Part shown: positions 43,035 to 52,687 of the stretch, in pieces
How positions within the stretch are numbered: the first letter of the stretch is position 1
How the letters are laid out: each line of letters opens with the position of its first letter
NCBI RefSeq assembly: GCF_027625935.1
Contig: NZ_CP115300.1
Span: 3,906,001 to 3,970,000 of the forward strand
From: Streptomyces camelliae
GTDB taxonomy: Bacteria; Actinomycetota; Actinomycetes; Streptomycetales; Streptomycetaceae
Direction of reading: 5' to 3'
DNA: 64,000 nucleotides
The notes under the pieces: generated by a model
Seen by the model: the letters and a program-made list of their open reading frames with translations, nothing else
What the model was told of the DNA's origin: nothing
Databases searched by the model: none
Position numbers and translations under genes: made by a program

Positions 43035-43805
43035 TCAGATCCCCACAGTGAAGCCGGTGGACCAGGTCTGCATCTGCTGGACCAGGCTGTCCCAGGCGCC
43101 GGTCAGCAGCAGCACACCGGTCGCGATCATCATCGTGCCGCCGATGCGCATCACCCACACATAGTGGCGCTTGACCCAGCCGAAGGCGCCGAGCGCCTTG
43201 CGGAAGGCGACCGCGGCGAGCACGAAGGGCACCCCGAGGCCGACGCAGTAGGCGATCATCAGCACCGCGCCGCGTCCGGCGCTCGACTGGTTCATGGAAA
43301 GGAGGTTCACGGACGCGAGGGTCGGGCCGATGCAGGGCGTCCAGCCGATGCCGAACAGGGCACCGAGGACGGGCGCGCCGATCAGGCCGGCGGTCGGCCG
43401 CTTGTGGAAGCGGAACTCGCGCTGGGTGAGCCAGGGCATCAGGCCCATGAAGAAGACGCCCATGGCGATCATGAGCACGCCGAGCACCTTGGACAGCGTG
43501 CCCTGGTACTCCTGCAGGGTGGAGCCGAAGAAGCCGAAGAGCGCGCCGCCGGAGACGAACACGGCGCTGAAGCCGAGCACGAACAGCGCGGCCCCGCCGA
43601 CCATCCGGCCCCGTCTGGCCTCCGCCAGGTCGGTGCCGGCGACGCCGGTGACGTAGGAGAGGTAGCCGGGGACCAGCGGCAGGACGCAGGGCGAGAAGAA
43701 GGAGACGAGTCCGCCGAGCAGGGCGACCGGCAGCGCGATCAGCAGGGCGCCGTTGAGCACGGTCTGGTTCTCGCCCGTCGCCGCGAGCGTCACGAGGGCG
43801 CTCAC
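43035..43805 (-). CDS. ccdA: Thiol-disulfide transmembrane carrier CcdA
   Basis: A 256-residue protein of about six helices that carries reducing power from cytoplasmic thioredoxin to ResA. Two redox Cys are in the canonical places: FFSPCVLPLVPGYLSYVTG and WTPCIGPTLASV. The GTG start at 43805 follows a GGAGAAG ribosome site that lies in the end of resA, one base after the resA stop, so it is coupled to resA. Operon position and length are standard. Confidence 0.92.
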   Translation of the reverse strand: MSALVTLAATGENQTVLNGALLIALPVALLGGLVSFFSPCVLPLVPGYLSYVTGVAGTDLAEARRGRMVGGAALFVLGFSAVFVSGGALFGFFGSTLQEYQGTLSKVLGVLMIAMGVFFMGLMPWLTQREFRFHKRPTAGLIGAPVLGALFGIGWTPCIGPTLASVNLLSMNQSSAGRGAVLMIAYCVGLGVPFVLAAVAFRKALGAFGWVKRHYVWVMRIGGTMMIATGVLLLTGAWDSLVQQMQTWSTGFTVGI

Positions 43806-43806
43806 G

Positions 43807-44397
43807 TCACTTCTCCGTCAGGACGGGCTGGAGCATCTTCAGCAGCGCGGTGTCGTCGAGCGCCTCCAGGGCCCGCGCGGCGACCTTCCCCTGCCTGTCG
43901 ATGACGAGCGTGGAGGGGATCAGCTGCGGGTTGAGGGTGCCCTTCTTGAAGCGGAGCATCAGCTTGCCCGTCGGGTCGTACAGGCTCGGGTAGGTGATGC
44001 CGTGTTCCTTCTCGAAGTTGACCGCAGGGGTGGTGCTGGTGTCGCGGGTGTTGATCCCGACGAACTGCACGCCCTTGCCCGCGTAACTCTGCGAGACCTT
44101 GGCGAAGTACTTCGCCTCTTCCCGGCACGGGCTGCACCACGAGCCCCAGACGTTGACGACGACGACCTGGCCCTTGAAGGAGGCGACGTCGAGGGTCTTG
44201 CCGTCGATGGTCGTGCCGGACAGGTCCGGGGCCGCGTCGCGCTTGCCCACGGGGGCGGTGGCGATGCCGTTGTTGCCGGTGACGAAGTTGGTGTTGCCAC
44301 CGCCGCCGGAGGTGCCGCCCTTGCCGCACGCGGACAGGGTCAGGGCCGCCACAGCGGCCATGGCGCTGAGCAGGGCGGCGCGGCTACGGGTACTCAT
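43807..44397 (-). CDS. resA: Thiol-disulfide oxidoreductase ResA (thioredoxin-fold lipoprotein)
   Basis: A 196-residue lipoprotein (signal with lipobox ALTLSACGKGG) with a TlpA/ResA thioredoxin domain: active site WGSWCSPCREE (CxxC) and the cis-Pro loop region PSTLVIDRQGKVA. It reduces apocytochrome c haem-binding Cys using electrons from CcdA. It opens the leftward System II operon. The ATG has no strong ribosome site. Confidence 0.93.
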   Translation of the reverse strand: MSTRSRAALLSAMAAVAALTLSACGKGGTSGGGGNTNFVTGNNGIATAPVGKRDAAPDLSGTTIDGKTLDVASFKGQVVVVNVWGSWCSPCREEAKYFAKVSQSYAGKGVQFVGINTRDTSTTPAVNFEKEHGITYPSLYDPTGKLMLRFKKGTLNPQLIPSTLVIDRQGKVAARALEALDDTALLKMLQPVLTEK

Positions 44398-44527
44398 GTG
44401 AAAAGTTTCGCATGGCCGTTCCGGCGATCTCGCGCGCCCCCCTGCCGGGCGGAAAACCGCATTTCAGGGCGTATTTACACGGGACATTTCCGGCAGGGGG
44501 ACACCGCAGGGGGCATGGCTGCGGCGG

Positions 44528-45796
44528 TCAGGCGAGGAAGGTCTTCCAGCCGCCGGTCGGCGCCTGTCCGGGGGCCAGCGTGCGCAGCTTGGCGAGCACC
44601 TCGGGCTTCTGGACGTCGATCCAGTCGGCGAACTGCCGGAAGGAGACCAGCCGGACGTCGGCGCCCTTCTCCTTCGCCTGCGCGATGTGCTTGAAGGCCT
44701 GCTCGACGGCGTCCATGTAGATGCCGCCGTTCCAGTGCTCGAAGTGGTTGCCGATGAAGAACGGCGCCCGGTTCGAGAAGTACGCCCGCTTGAAGCCGGC
44801 GATGTACGCCCCGGCCGCCTGCTCGCGCCAGGCCGGGTAGTTGTAGGCCGGCGCCTTGGTGGAGTTCGCCGACTGGTTGAACATCATGTTGTAGTCCATC
44901 GAGAGGACCTGGAACTTCCTGCCGGGGAAGGGGATCGCCTGCAGCGGGAAGTCCCACAGCCCGTGCTTCTTCACCGGCCACATCTGCAGCCCGCCCGGCG
45001 AGGAGGCGTCGTAGCGCCAGCCCAGCTCACGGGCGGTCGGCAGCAGGTTCTCCTGGTTGAGCAGGCAGGGCGTGCGGCTGCCGACGAGTTCCTTCTCGTA
45101 GTCGAACGGCAGGGCCGGCATGTCGGTGAAGCCGGTGTTGGTCTTCCAGTTCTTGACGAAGGACTTGGCCTGCTTGATCTCGCTGTGCCACTGCGCGGGC
45201 GTCCACCACTTGACCGAGGTGTGGGCGTCGCCGCAGAAGTGCCCGTTGAAGTGGGTGCCGATCTCGTGGCCTTCGAGCCAGGCCCGGCGGATGTTGGTCA
45301 GCGTCGCCTTGACGTGCTCGTCGTTGAGGTAGCCGATGTCGGAGGCGCCGATCTTGTTGTTCGGCGGCTCGTACATGCGCCGCTTCGACTCGGGCAGCAG
45401 GTACAGCCCCGAGAGGAAGAAGGTCATGGACGCGCCGTGCTCCTTGGCCAGGTCCAGGAAGCGCGGGAAGAGGCCGTTGCCGACCTCGCCGGCACCGTCC
45501 CAGGAGAAGACGACGAACTGCGGCGGGGTCTCGCCCGCCTCCAGCGGCCGGGGAGCGTCCGGCTGGTGCGGCTGCTTGCCGGTGTACGACGTGGAGCCGT
45601 CGCCGATGAGCTTGCCCTGGGGCGCGCTGCTCGCGTCGCCGCCCTGCCCGGACTTGCCGCCGTCGGAACCGCCCGAGCCGCCGGCACCGTCGGATGACGT
45701 GTTGCTCCCGCAGCCGGAAAGGGTGGCGGCGGCCGCCGCGCCTGCGCCGAGGCCGAGTATGCCCCGGCGGGAGAGGGTCCGGGAGACGGTGCGCAT
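44528..45796 (-). CDS. Tat-exported lipoprotein of the polysaccharide deacetylase fold
   Basis: A 422-residue exported protein. The Tat signal SRRGILGLGAGAAAAATLSG ends in a lipobox LSGCG. The folded part resembles a NodB-type deacetylase: FVVFSWDGAGEVGNGLFPRFL, AKEHGASMTFFLSGLYLLP and the metal motif GTHFNGHFCG (HxxxH). The usual catalytic Asp pair appears as WDG rather than DD, so catalysis is uncertain. The ATG at 45796 was chosen for the twin-arginine signal; the frame is open upstream. Its neighbours are the Res operon and a histidine phosphatase. Confidence 0.8.
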   Translation of the reverse strand: MRTVSRTLSRRGILGLGAGAAAAATLSGCGSNTSSDGAGGSGGSDGGKSGQGGDASSAPQGKLIGDGSTSYTGKQPHQPDAPRPLEAGETPPQFVVFSWDGAGEVGNGLFPRFLDLAKEHGASMTFFLSGLYLLPESKRRMYEPPNNKIGASDIGYLNDEHVKATLTNIRRAWLEGHEIGTHFNGHFCGDAHTSVKWWTPAQWHSEIKQAKSFVKNWKTNTGFTDMPALPFDYEKELVGSRTPCLLNQENLLPTARELGWRYDASSPGGLQMWPVKKHGLWDFPLQAIPFPGRKFQVLSMDYNMMFNQSANSTKAPAYNYPAWREQAAGAYIAGFKRAYFSNRAPFFIGNHFEHWNGGIYMDAVEQAFKHIAQAKEKGADVRLVSFRQFADWIDVQKPEVLAKLRTLAPGQAPTGGWKTFLA

Positions 45797-45943
45797 GGAA
45801 GATCCCCGATTCGTCGCGCCTTCGGTGTGGGTCACCCACAGAGAGGGCACAGCGATCGGGGAGGTTCCGATAATTCTTATGTTTTTCGCAATAGTTACGG
45901 CAAAAGCGATCCAAGCCCGGTCAAACGGACCGTCAGAAAATGG

Positions 45944-46651
45944 TCAGGCCCCGAAGGCCTTGCCCTGAGCGGCGTTCTTGCCCTTCTGCGGCTTGGCGCC
46001 GGCCCGCAGATGGGCCGGGACCAGATCGATGGCGGGCTCGCTGTAGCCGACCGACACGATCTTGTCGCCGAGGTAGGTGAACGTCGTCAGGGAGGCGAGG
46101 GTGCACTGCCGCTTGCGCGGATCGTGCCACAGCCGGCGCCGCTCCACATAGGACCGGACGATCCAGATCGGCAGCTGATGGCTGACCAGCACCGCCTCGT
46201 GCCCGCGCGCCTTGTCCTTGGCCGCGTTCAGCGCGCCCATCATCCGCACGACCTGGTCGACGTACGGCTCGCCCCAGGACGGCCGGAACGGGTTGACGAG
46301 GTGCTTCCAGTTCCCGGGCCGCTGCAGCGCGCCGTCCCCGACCCCGAACGTCTTGCCTTGAAAGACATTGTCGGCCTCGATCAGCCGCTCGTCGGTGTCC
46401 AGGTCCAGCCCGTGCGCCTTGGCGATCGGGGTGGCCGTCTCCTGGGCCCGCTCCAGCGGCGAGGCGCAGACGTAGGTGACGTCGCGGGGCGCGAGATGCT
46501 CGGCGACCCGGTCGGCCATCTGCCGCCCCAGCTCGGACAGGTGGTACCCGGCCAGCCGCCCGTACAGGATCCCGGTCGGGTTCTCGACCTCACCGTGCCG
46601 CATGAGGTGGACGACGGTGACGTCCTTGCTGCCGTCGATGGGGGTGCTCAC
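45944..46651 (-). CDS. Histidine phosphatase superfamily protein (phosphoglycerate mutase-like)
   Basis: A 235-residue enzyme with the phosphohistidine motif [13 protein letters not shown] (RHG) near residue 18 and the second His in [13 protein letters not shown]. The [14 protein letters not shown] and [14 protein letters not shown] blocks are typical of phosphoglycerate-mutase-like phosphatases. The lack of the mutase insertions suggests a phosphatase. GTG 46651 overlaps the hemL stop (46648-46651), so it is coupled to tetrapyrrole synthesis. Confidence 0.88.
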   Translation of the reverse strand: MSTPIDGSKDVTVVHLMRHGEVENPTGILYGRLAGYHLSELGRQMADRVAEHLAPRDVTYVCASPLERAQETATPIAKAHGLDLDTDERLIEADNVFQGKTFGVGDGALQRPGNWKHLVNPFRPSWGEPYVDQVVRMMGALNAAKDKARGHEAVLVSHQLPIWIVRSYVERRRLWHDPRKRQCTLASLTTFTYLGDKIVSVGYSEPAIDLVPAHLRAGAKPQKGKNAAQGKAFGA

Positions 46652-47973
46652 GCGGTGGCCTCCGCAGCGGCTCGGGCCGCCGCCGGGAGGGCGTCGGCGA
46701 TGATCTGGACGGCCCGCTCGTCGTGGGCCGTGGACACGAACCAGGACTCGAAGCAGGACGGCGGCAGGTAGACGCCGTTCGCGAGGAGGGAGTGGAAGAA
46801 CGCGGTGAAGCGGAAGGCCTCCTGCCGCTTGGCGTCCTCGTACGTCCGCACCTGACGGTCGGTGAAGAAGACGGTGAACATGTTGGAGGCGTTCTGCACC
46901 CGGTGCGCGACGCCCTCCTTGCTCAGCGCCTCGCTGACCAGACCCTGGATCTGCGCGGACACGGCGTTGACCTTGTCGTACGCCGCGTCGTCGAGCAGCC
47001 GCAGCTGGGCGAGACCGGCGGCGGTGGCGACGGGGTTACCGGACAGCGTGCCCGCCTGGTACACGGGCCCGGCAGGCGCGAGGTGAGCCATCACATCGGC
47101 GCGCCCCCCGAAGGCGGCGGCCGGGAATCCGCCTCCCATCACCTTCCCGAAGGTCATCAGGTCGGGCTTGACCCCGTCGATCCCGTACCACCCGGCCCGG
47201 CTGGTCCGGAAGCCGGTCATGACCTCGTCGGAGATGTAGAGGGCGCCGTTCTTGTGGCAGGCGTCCCGGAGCCCCTGGTTGAACCCGGGGTCCGGCGGCA
47301 CGACACCCATGTTCCCCGGCGAGGCCTCGGTGATGACGCAGGCGATCTCCCCGGGGTGCCGGTGGAAGGCCTCCTGCACGGCTTCGAGATCGTTGTACGG
47401 CAGCACGATCGTGTCGCCGGCCTGGGCGCCGGTGACACCGGGCGTGTCGGGCAGCGCGAACGTGGCGACGCCGGACCCGGCGGCAGCGAGAAGGCTGTCC
47501 ACGTGCCCGTGATAACAGCCGGCGAACTTGATCACCTTGGACCGCCGGGTGAACCCGCGGGCGAGCCTGATGGCGCTCATGGTCGCCTCGGTCCCGCTGC
47601 TCACCAGCCGGACCTGCTCCACGGGCTCGACCCGGGCGACGATCTCCTCGGCGAGCGCGACCTCGCCCTCACCGGGCGTACCGAAGGACGTACCGCGCGC
47701 GACGGCCTCCTGGACGGCGGCGAGGACCTCGGGGTGCGAGTGCCCGAGGATCATCGGCCCCCAGGAGCACACGAGGTCGACGTACTCACGCCCGTCGGCG
47801 TCGGTGAGGTAGGCCCCCTTGCCCGACGCCATGAAGCGGGGCGTGCCGCCGACGGCACGGAAGGCGCGCACCGGGGAGTTCACACCGCCGGGCGTGACGG
47901 CGCAGGCGCGGTCGAAGAGCGCCTGGGAGGCGGGCGCGTCGTAGGGATAGGGCGTTTCGCTCAGGGCACTCAT
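46648..47973 (-). CDS. hemL: Glutamate-1-semialdehyde 2,1-aminomutase
   Basis: PLP enzyme that makes 5-aminolevulinate, the haem and siderophore-tetrapyrrole precursor. At 441 residues it has the HemL opening [20 protein letters not shown], the substrate block [19 protein letters not shown], the acidic DEVMTGFR and the PLP Lys in [22 protein letters not shown] 47973 follows GGAGAAG. The haem link to the adjacent Res cytochrome c genes is consistent. Confidence 0.95.
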   Translation of the reverse strand: MSALSETPYPYDAPASQALFDRACAVTPGGVNSPVRAFRAVGGTPRFMASGKGAYLTDADGREYVDLVCSWGPMILGHSHPEVLAAVQEAVARGTSFGTPGEGEVALAEEIVARVEPVEQVRLVSSGTEATMSAIRLARGFTRRSKVIKFAGCYHGHVDSLLAAAGSGVATFALPDTPGVTGAQAGDTIVLPYNDLEAVQEAFHRHPGEIACVITEASPGNMGVVPPDPGFNQGLRDACHKNGALYISDEVMTGFRTSRAGWYGIDGVKPDLMTFGKVMGGGFPAAAFGGRADVMAHLAPAGPVYQAGTLSGNPVATAAGLAQLRLLDDAAYDKVNAVSAQIQGLVSEALSKEGVAHRVQNASNMFTVFFTDRQVRTYEDAKRQEAFRFTAFFHSLLANGVYLPPSCFESWFVSTAHDERAVQIIADALPAAARAAAEATA

Positions 47974-48478
47974 GACGTGCGGCTTCTCCGGCTTCTCTGA
48001 CTCCGGTTGCGTGGTGACCTCCTCAGGGTAGGCCGCGGCTCGCCCCGCGAGTGGCCCGCCTCGGATCGGAACCGTGATCGGACCCGGGGCATCTGCGAGA
48101 CTGAGACCTGATACACACAGCTCATGGGCACGTAGTAGTGGTAGTGGTCATGAGCTGTTGAAGATCCTGCGGACTGGTGTTTCACCGCACGTTTCGGCGG
48201 GCGGCCGTGGGGGAGGTCACTGACACGATGATCGGGTTGCGCGGCGGGGGCCACGCGTCCTAGAAAAGCAGTCGGGTGGAGATATGCATCGCGGTGGCGG
48301 ACTGGGCGAGGGGACTGATGACCTGGGTCCTCGACGTGCCCGGCGGGGAAGGCACCGGCGCGAGGCGGAGGAAGCGACCGAAGCACATCGGACACAGGGT
48401 GGACCGGGCGAGCCCGAGCGGCACGACCGGCGGGCCGACCGCCTCAGGGCGGGGAGCAGGAATGGTGGTCGGGTGGGG
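47974..48478. other. Intergenic region upstream of hemL
   Basis: About 500 bases without a convincing gene. It holds the hemL promoter side and a perfect 10-bp inverted repeat at 48117-48158. A frame on the plus strand continues upstream of the next gene but lacks a recognisable domain. Confidence 0.5.
48117..48158. promoter_or_regulatory. Hairpin in hemL upstream region
   Basis: ACAGCTCATG (48117-48126) is perfectly complementary to CATGAGCTGT (48149-48158), with a 22-nt loop rich in GTAGTAGTGG. It could be an operator or an RNA leader structure of hemL. Confidence 0.4.
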
Positions 48479-48910
48479 GTGACGTACAAATACTTCGGCG
48501 CGCCGGACGGCGCGACCGCGGCCCGCGTTCCCATCTCGATGCGTCCCGAGGAACTCGGCGGCGACGAGCTGGGCATGAACGGCATGTTCACCAAGATCAA
48601 GCCGGAGACGATGGCCGCGATGGTCCTGACCGGCATCGAGGGCGTCCCCCTGCACAAGGTGCCACCCCTCGAACTGGTCGTCCTGCACCCCGACTACGCG
48701 GTCGTCAAACTCCCCATGACCGTCGTCGACCCCCTGCGCGGCATCGGCGAGGAAGCGGTCGGCGCGGCGGCTTTCATCTGGTCGACGGTCCCGGACCGGG
48801 GGGGTCCGCGGGATGCGTTCAATGTGTACCAGTTGCTGCACGAGTGGCAGGACTTCAGCCATCGGTTGCATGAGGCGGGGCATCAGCCTTATTGCTTGGT
48901 GTGGCCGTGA
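48479..48910 (+). CDS. Hypothetical protein
   Basis: A 143-residue soluble protein beginning VTYKYFGAPDGATAARVPIS, with hydrophobic strands MAAMVLTGIEGVPLHKVPPL and VVKLPMTVVDPLRGIGEEAV. I do not recognise the family. GTG 48479 is chosen as the most upstream start with nearby purine-rich sequence. It is followed at once by the decayed dCTP deaminase. Confidence 0.6.
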   Translation: MTYKYFGAPDGATAARVPISMRPEELGGDELGMNGMFTKIKPETMAAMVLTGIEGVPLHKVPPLELVVLHPDYAVVKLPMTVVDPLRGIGEEAVGAAAFIWSTVPDRGGPRDAFNVYQLLHEWQDFSHRLHEAGHQPYCLVWP

Positions 48911-49036
48911 GGTGAGGTTTCTTGCGGATCGGGCGGGGTCTTCGGGCCTCGCCCTTTTCAGTGCCGGAGAGGGGCCGTCAGGCGGCCAGGGCACATTGGT
49001 TTCGCTGGGGGCACGGATGTGCCGTGGGCGGCGGGC

Positions 49037-49236
49037 AAGACCTTCACCGGCCCCGAGATCGCGGCAGCCGCTCATGACGGCCCCTCCGCATCTCTCCCTT
49101 CGCCGCCGACCAGGCCAACCCCAACAGCTACAACGTCCGACTCGGCCCCACCCTGATCACCTGCACCGGCGAGGCTCGACGCGCGCCGCCCCAACCCGAC
49201 CCGGTGAGGTACTTGAGGGCAGGCACACCGACGCGA
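49037..49236 (+). pseudogene. Decayed dCTP deaminase/dUTPase-family gene
   Basis: Pieces of a dCTP deaminase read across three frames: TFTGPEIAAAAHDG, then after a shift RISPFAADQANPNSYNVRLG and PTLITCTGE, then after a second shift LDARRPNPTR. These match the N-terminal family blocks, with NPNSYNVRLG being the dUTPase/Dcd signature. The C-terminal half is absent and no start is seen. It is an inactive remnant. Confidence 0.72.
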
Positions 49237-49315
49237 TGGATCTTGGAGGCCAGCCCGGTTTCGATGGCGGTCGTACTATGGCCTGACCGCATCGATGCCG
49301 TCCCAAGGAGTCACC

Positions 49316-49675
49316 GTGGCCCGCCCCCGCACCGCCGCCCGGACAGTGGAGCACCCCGACCTGTCGGAGGTTTCGCTGCAGGAGGTCCTGGAGGCTCTGG
49401 TGGATCCGGTGCGGCGCATGGTGGTGTCGCAGCTGGCCCGGGCGGGTGAGGACAAGAGCTGCGGCACCTTCGACGCGCCGGTGTCGCTCTCGACGCTCAC
49501 GCACCACTTCAACGTGCTGCGCGACGCAGGTGTGATCCGGCAGTACTACGTCGGCACGACGAAGATGAACACGCTGCGCACCGACGAGGTGGAACAGCGG
49601 TTTCCCGGCCTGCTGTCGGCCGTGCTGGCCGCCTCCGTCGCGGAGGAGGCGGGGACGGCAGCCCGAGGCATCTGA
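49316..49675 (+). CDS. ArsR-type winged-helix transcriptional regulator
   Basis: A 119-residue protein with an HTH of the ArsR kind: LEALVDPVRRMVVSQLARAG, then STLTHHFNVLRDAGVIRQYYVG, the recognition helix and wing. GTG 49316 follows AAGGAG at 5-6 bases. No metal-binding Cys pair typical of metal-sensing ArsR members is seen, except a single Cys in DKSCGTF, so the signal is unknown. It lies between a pseudogene and an intergenic region; the target is not obvious. Confidence 0.83.
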   Translation: MARPRTAARTVEHPDLSEVSLQEVLEALVDPVRRMVVSQLARAGEDKSCGTFDAPVSLSTLTHHFNVLRDAGVIRQYYVGTTKMNTLRTDEVEQRFPGLLSAVLAASVAEEAGTAARGI

Positions 49676-49960
49676 TGTGAGCAGGCAGGTCGGACGCCTC
49701 GGAGCTGAGGAACCGGCCGGGAGGAGCCCGACCGTCGAAGGAGCACCTCTCGCTTCAGGGGTTTCGCTGCCTCACCTGAGATCGGCCGGCAGGGGGCGGG
49801 GTGCGCGGCTGGCTTCGTATCGAGGGTGCCAGGCGCGGCCACACGCGGAGAAGGGAGAGCCTTTTCCCAGGTGCGGGCTGCGTAGGAGAACAGGCTCCCC
49901 CCTTCGAGGCCCCTTCGAGGCCCCCTTTAAGGCCCCTTTGAGGGGAATACCGTCGGCCGG
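49676..49960. other. Intergenic region
   Basis: No gene. It contains a run of short direct repeats (CCCCTTCGAGG-type) near 49905-49950 that could form a hairpin at the end of the following leftward gene. Nothing else recognised. Confidence 0.4.
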
Positions 49961-50827
49961 TCAGGCGGAGCTGCTGGTCGTGTGGCTGGGGTCCGCCGCC
50001 CAGGACGCCAGGAGGCGCAGGCTGTCGTGGGACGGGGTGCCGGGTTCGGCCGTCCAGACGATGATCTGCAGGTTCGGGTCGGCGGCCCAGGTGACGGCGT
50101 TCCAGTCGAGATACAGGTCCCCGACGACGGGGTGGCGCAGGTGCTTGGTCCCGGTGTCCCTGACGGCGACGTTGTGGGCGGCCCACCACTGGCGGAACTG
50201 GTCGTCCCGGACCGAGAGTTCGCCCACCAGCGCGGCGAGCTGCGCGTCTCCCGGGTTGTTCGCGTTGTGCATCCGCATCTGGGCGATGGACAGCCGGGTG
50301 ACGCCCTCCCAGTCCGCGTACAGCTCGCGCATCGCGGGGTCGGTGATGAGCAGCCTGATGTAATACCGCTGCTTCTCGGGGATCTTCCCGAAGTCGGTGA
50401 TCAGCGCGGCTCCCATGGCGTTCCAGGCGACGATCTCGGTGCGCGGCCCGATCACGAACGCGGGGGTGTGCGCCATGTCGTCGAGCATGCGCTGCAACTG
50501 CGGCTGGACCTTGGGGCGCGGCCGTCGGCGGGGTGGGCGGTAGTCGTCCTTGGCCGCGAGTTCGTACAGGTACGCGCGCTGATCGTCGTCCAGGCGCAGT
50601 ACCTGGGCCAGGGACTCCAGCACGGACGGCGACGGCTGGATACGGCCCTGTTCGAGGCGGACGTAGTAGTCGGTGCTGATGGCCGCCAGTACGGCGACCT
50701 CCTCACGGCGCAGACCCGCGACGCGCCGCGGGCCGCCGTCGGGCAGGCCGACGGCGGCCGGGCTGAGCTCGGCGCGGCGCGCCTTGAGGAATTCCCCCAG
50801 GTCGTGGCGGTGAGGATCACGGTTCAT
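49961..50827 (-). CDS. XRE-family regulator with MmyB-type ligand-binding domain (first copy)
   Basis: A 288-residue regulator: an N-terminal helix-turn-helix of the Streptomyces XRE type (LGEFLKARRAELSPAAVGLP, RREEVAVLAAISTDYYVRLEQGRI) and a C-terminal MmyB-like domain (about 110-270; FVIGPRTEIVAWNAMGAALI). Members respond to small molecules, often fatty-acid-like or aromatic, and regulate adjacent redox genes. It is followed on the same strand by a DJ-1-like and SnoaL-like and WrbA-like set. Confidence 0.88.
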   Translation of the reverse strand: MNRDPHRHDLGEFLKARRAELSPAAVGLPDGGPRRVAGLRREEVAVLAAISTDYYVRLEQGRIQPSPSVLESLAQVLRLDDDQRAYLYELAAKDDYRPPRRRPRPKVQPQLQRMLDDMAHTPAFVIGPRTEIVAWNAMGAALITDFGKIPEKQRYYIRLLITDPAMRELYADWEGVTRLSIAQMRMHNANNPGDAQLAALVGELSVRDDQFRQWWAAHNVAVRDTGTKHLRHPVVGDLYLDWNAVTWAADPNLQIIVWTAEPGTPSHDSLRLLASWAADPSHTTSSSA

Positions 50828-50912
50828 GCCCTCAGCCTGACATCGGGCATCGGCGTTGTCAGGAGGAGAGATTCCTCCCTGGCACGGCCCGTCACCTCGA
50901 AGCCGGCCTCGG

Positions 50913-51614
50913 TCAGCTCAGCGCGTTGACGACTTCCCGGGCGAGCGGGACGGCCGAGGCGGGGTTCTGGCCGGTGATGAGGTTGCGGTCCACCTCGGTG
51001 TGAGGGGCGAAGTTCTCCTCGCCCTTGCGGTAGTCCGCGCCCACGTCCGAGACGAGACGGTCCTGCAGCAGCCACTTCGCCCGGTCGGCGAGGCCGTTCT
51101 GGATCTCCTCGGAGTTGGACAGCCCGGTCAGGCGGTAGCCGGCGAACGGGGACGTGCCGTCGGCGTCCACGGTGGACAGCAGCGCGGCCGGGCCGTGGCA
51201 CACCAGCGACACGACCTTGCCGGAGGCGAGCCAGTCGCTGAGCAGCTTGCCGGCCGCGGGGTCGTCGGACAGGTCCTCCATCGGGCCCCAGCCACCGGGG
51301 ACGAAGACGGCGTCGTAGTCGTCGATGTCGACGTCCTCGATGCGCATCGGGTGCGCCAGCTCGGTCGCCTCGCGCAGGGCGGTCTTCATCCGCTCGGCGC
51401 CCTCGGGGCCGCCGTTGAACTCCGGCGTCAGGCTGAGCGCGTCGGCGGTCGGCGGGACGCCGCCCGGAGTGGCCGCGGCGATCTCGTGGCCGGCCTCCTT
51501 GAAGACGCCGTAGGGGCCGATGGCCTCCTCGGCCCAGAAGCCGGCCGGCTGCCGGTGCCCGTCCGCCAGGGTCCAGTGGGTGGCGGCGGTGATGAGGAAG
51601 AGGATCTTCGCCAT
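50913..51614 (-). CDS. DJ-1/PfpI-family class I glutamine amidotransferase-like protein
   Basis: A 233-residue protein of the DJ-1/PfpI/HchA superfamily. The nucleophile Cys is in VVSLVCHGPAALLSTV (nucleophile elbow), with Glu positions in AVFVPGGWGPMEDLSDD. The domain fits a Hsp31-type glyoxalase/deglycase or carbonyl-stress protein. The start is ATG 51614. It forms a leftward series with the SnoaL-like and WrbA-like genes. Confidence 0.85.
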   Translation of the reverse strand: MAKILFLITAATHWTLADGHRQPAGFWAEEAIGPYGVFKEAGHEIAAATPGGVPPTADALSLTPEFNGGPEGAERMKTALREATELAHPMRIEDVDIDDYDAVFVPGGWGPMEDLSDDPAAGKLLSDWLASGKVVSLVCHGPAALLSTVDADGTSPFAGYRLTGLSNSEEIQNGLADRAKWLLQDRLVSDVGADYRKGEENFAPHTEVDRNLITGQNPASAVPLAREVVNALS

Positions 51615-51640
51615 GGGTTTCTCCCTGGGGGTGAGTGCGG

Positions 51641-52030
51641 TCAGCCGATCAGGGCCTGCTGGACGACGTGGCTGTCGGCGGCCTGCACCAAGTGGGTGAG
51701 CTTGCCGTCGCGGACCGTCCACAGGTGGATGAACCGCGCGTCCGACTCCTGACCGGACTTGGACACGGCGTGGTAGTGGCCGCGGACGAACACGTGGCCG
51801 CCGGCGCCGTAGAACTCCTCGGCCACCCCGCCGAAGGAGGCGAACTCGGGCGCGAGCCGGCCGAAGAAGTCGCTGCCGACGCTCGCCCAGCCGTTGTAGA
51901 CGCCGCCGTAGGGGAAGCCGGGGGTGATGTCCCACACGATGTCGGGGGCGATGACCTCGGCGGCTACGGCCGGGTCCATGCCGGAGTCGTAGAGCCGGCG
52001 GACGAGGGCGACGTTGTCGGATGCGGACAT
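51641..52030 (-). CDS. NTF2/SnoaL-like protein
   Basis: A 129-residue cone-shaped alpha/beta fold: SDNVALVRRLYDSGMDPAVAAE, AEEFYGAGGHVFVRGHYHAV and ARFIHLWTVRDGKLTHLVQA. Many family members bind or isomerise small molecules; the catalytic identity cannot be predicted. It lies between DJ-1-like and WrbA-like genes, probably one transcript. Confidence 0.82.
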   Translation of the reverse strand: MSASDNVALVRRLYDSGMDPAVAAEVIAPDIVWDITPGFPYGGVYNGWASVGSDFFGRLAPEFASFGGVAEEFYGAGGHVFVRGHYHAVSKSGQESDARFIHLWTVRDGKLTHLVQAADSHVVQQALIG

Positions 52031-52087
52031 GAAGTGCTCCTTGAGAGTCTGGAAGGGGGCTTGTCTCAGGCCGCGCGGGCGGCTGCC

Positions 52088-52687
52088 TCAGGCCGCGAGG
52101 GCGGCGCGGCCGGCGAGGAAGAAGGCGGTGTGGCGCGCGACGCGGGCGCCGAGGCTCTCGGCGGTGGCGATGTCCGACTTGTGGACCGCGTCCGGGCCGG
52201 CGTCGACCGGGGTCTGGGCGCCGGCACCGACGAAGTAGCCCAGGCGGTTGATGTCGTTCTCGCTGCCGGTCGTCGATGCCCAGCCCGGCTGGATGCCGAG
52301 GCTGACCCAGTGCATGCCGTGCTGGGCGGCCATGGTGAAGAAGTAGCCGAGGGTGGAGGACTTGTCGCCGTTCTTGGCACCGGAGTTGGTGAAGCCGGCG
52401 GCGATCTTGTCGGCCCAGGTCTGGGTGTACCAGCGCTTGCTGCTGGCCTCGGCGAAGGTGTGGAAGGCGGCGGAGGCGGTGCCCATGTAGGTGGGGGCAC
52501 CGAAGATGATCGCGTCGGCGGCGTCCAGCTGCGCCCACTGCTCGTCGGTGATCGTGTCCACGGGGACGGACACCAGATCGGCGCCGGCTGCCGCGGCACC
52601 GCGGGCCACGGCCTCGGCTATGACAGCGGTGTGGCCGTAGCCGGAATGGAACGCGACGGCGACGGTGGGGCGGGGAGTGGAGGACAT
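52088..52687 (-). CDS. WrbA-like NAD(P)H:quinone oxidoreductase
   Basis: A 199-residue flavodoxin-like protein: FMN phosphate loop FHSGYGHTAVIAEAV and the WrbA region GAPTYMGTASAAFHTFAEAS, WADKIAAGFTNSGAK. WrbA-type enzymes make two-electron reductions of quinones, avoiding semiquinone radicals. ATG 52687; it is divergent from an XRE/MmyB regulator whose candidate operator (52807-52816) lies about 120 bases upstream. Confidence 0.85.
   Translation of the reverse strand: MSSTPRPTVAVAFHSGYGHTAVIAEAVARGAAAAGADLVSVPVDTITDEQWAQLDAADAIIFGAPTYMGTASAAFHTFAEASSKRWYTQTWADKIAAGFTNSGAKNGDKSSTLGYFFTMAAQHGMHWVSLGIQPGWASTTGSENDINRLGYFVGAGAQTPVDAGPDAVHKSDIATAESLGARVARHTAFFLAGRAALAA

Noticed and set aside
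41301..43904. 867-codon plus-strand frame opposite resB/ccdA
   Set aside because: Repetitive charged translation antisense to the System II genes, which have clear CxxC and Trp-rich motifs.
49905..49950. CRISPR-like short repeats
   Set aside because: The repeats are short, irregular CCCCTTCGAGG-type runs without spacers of constant length.
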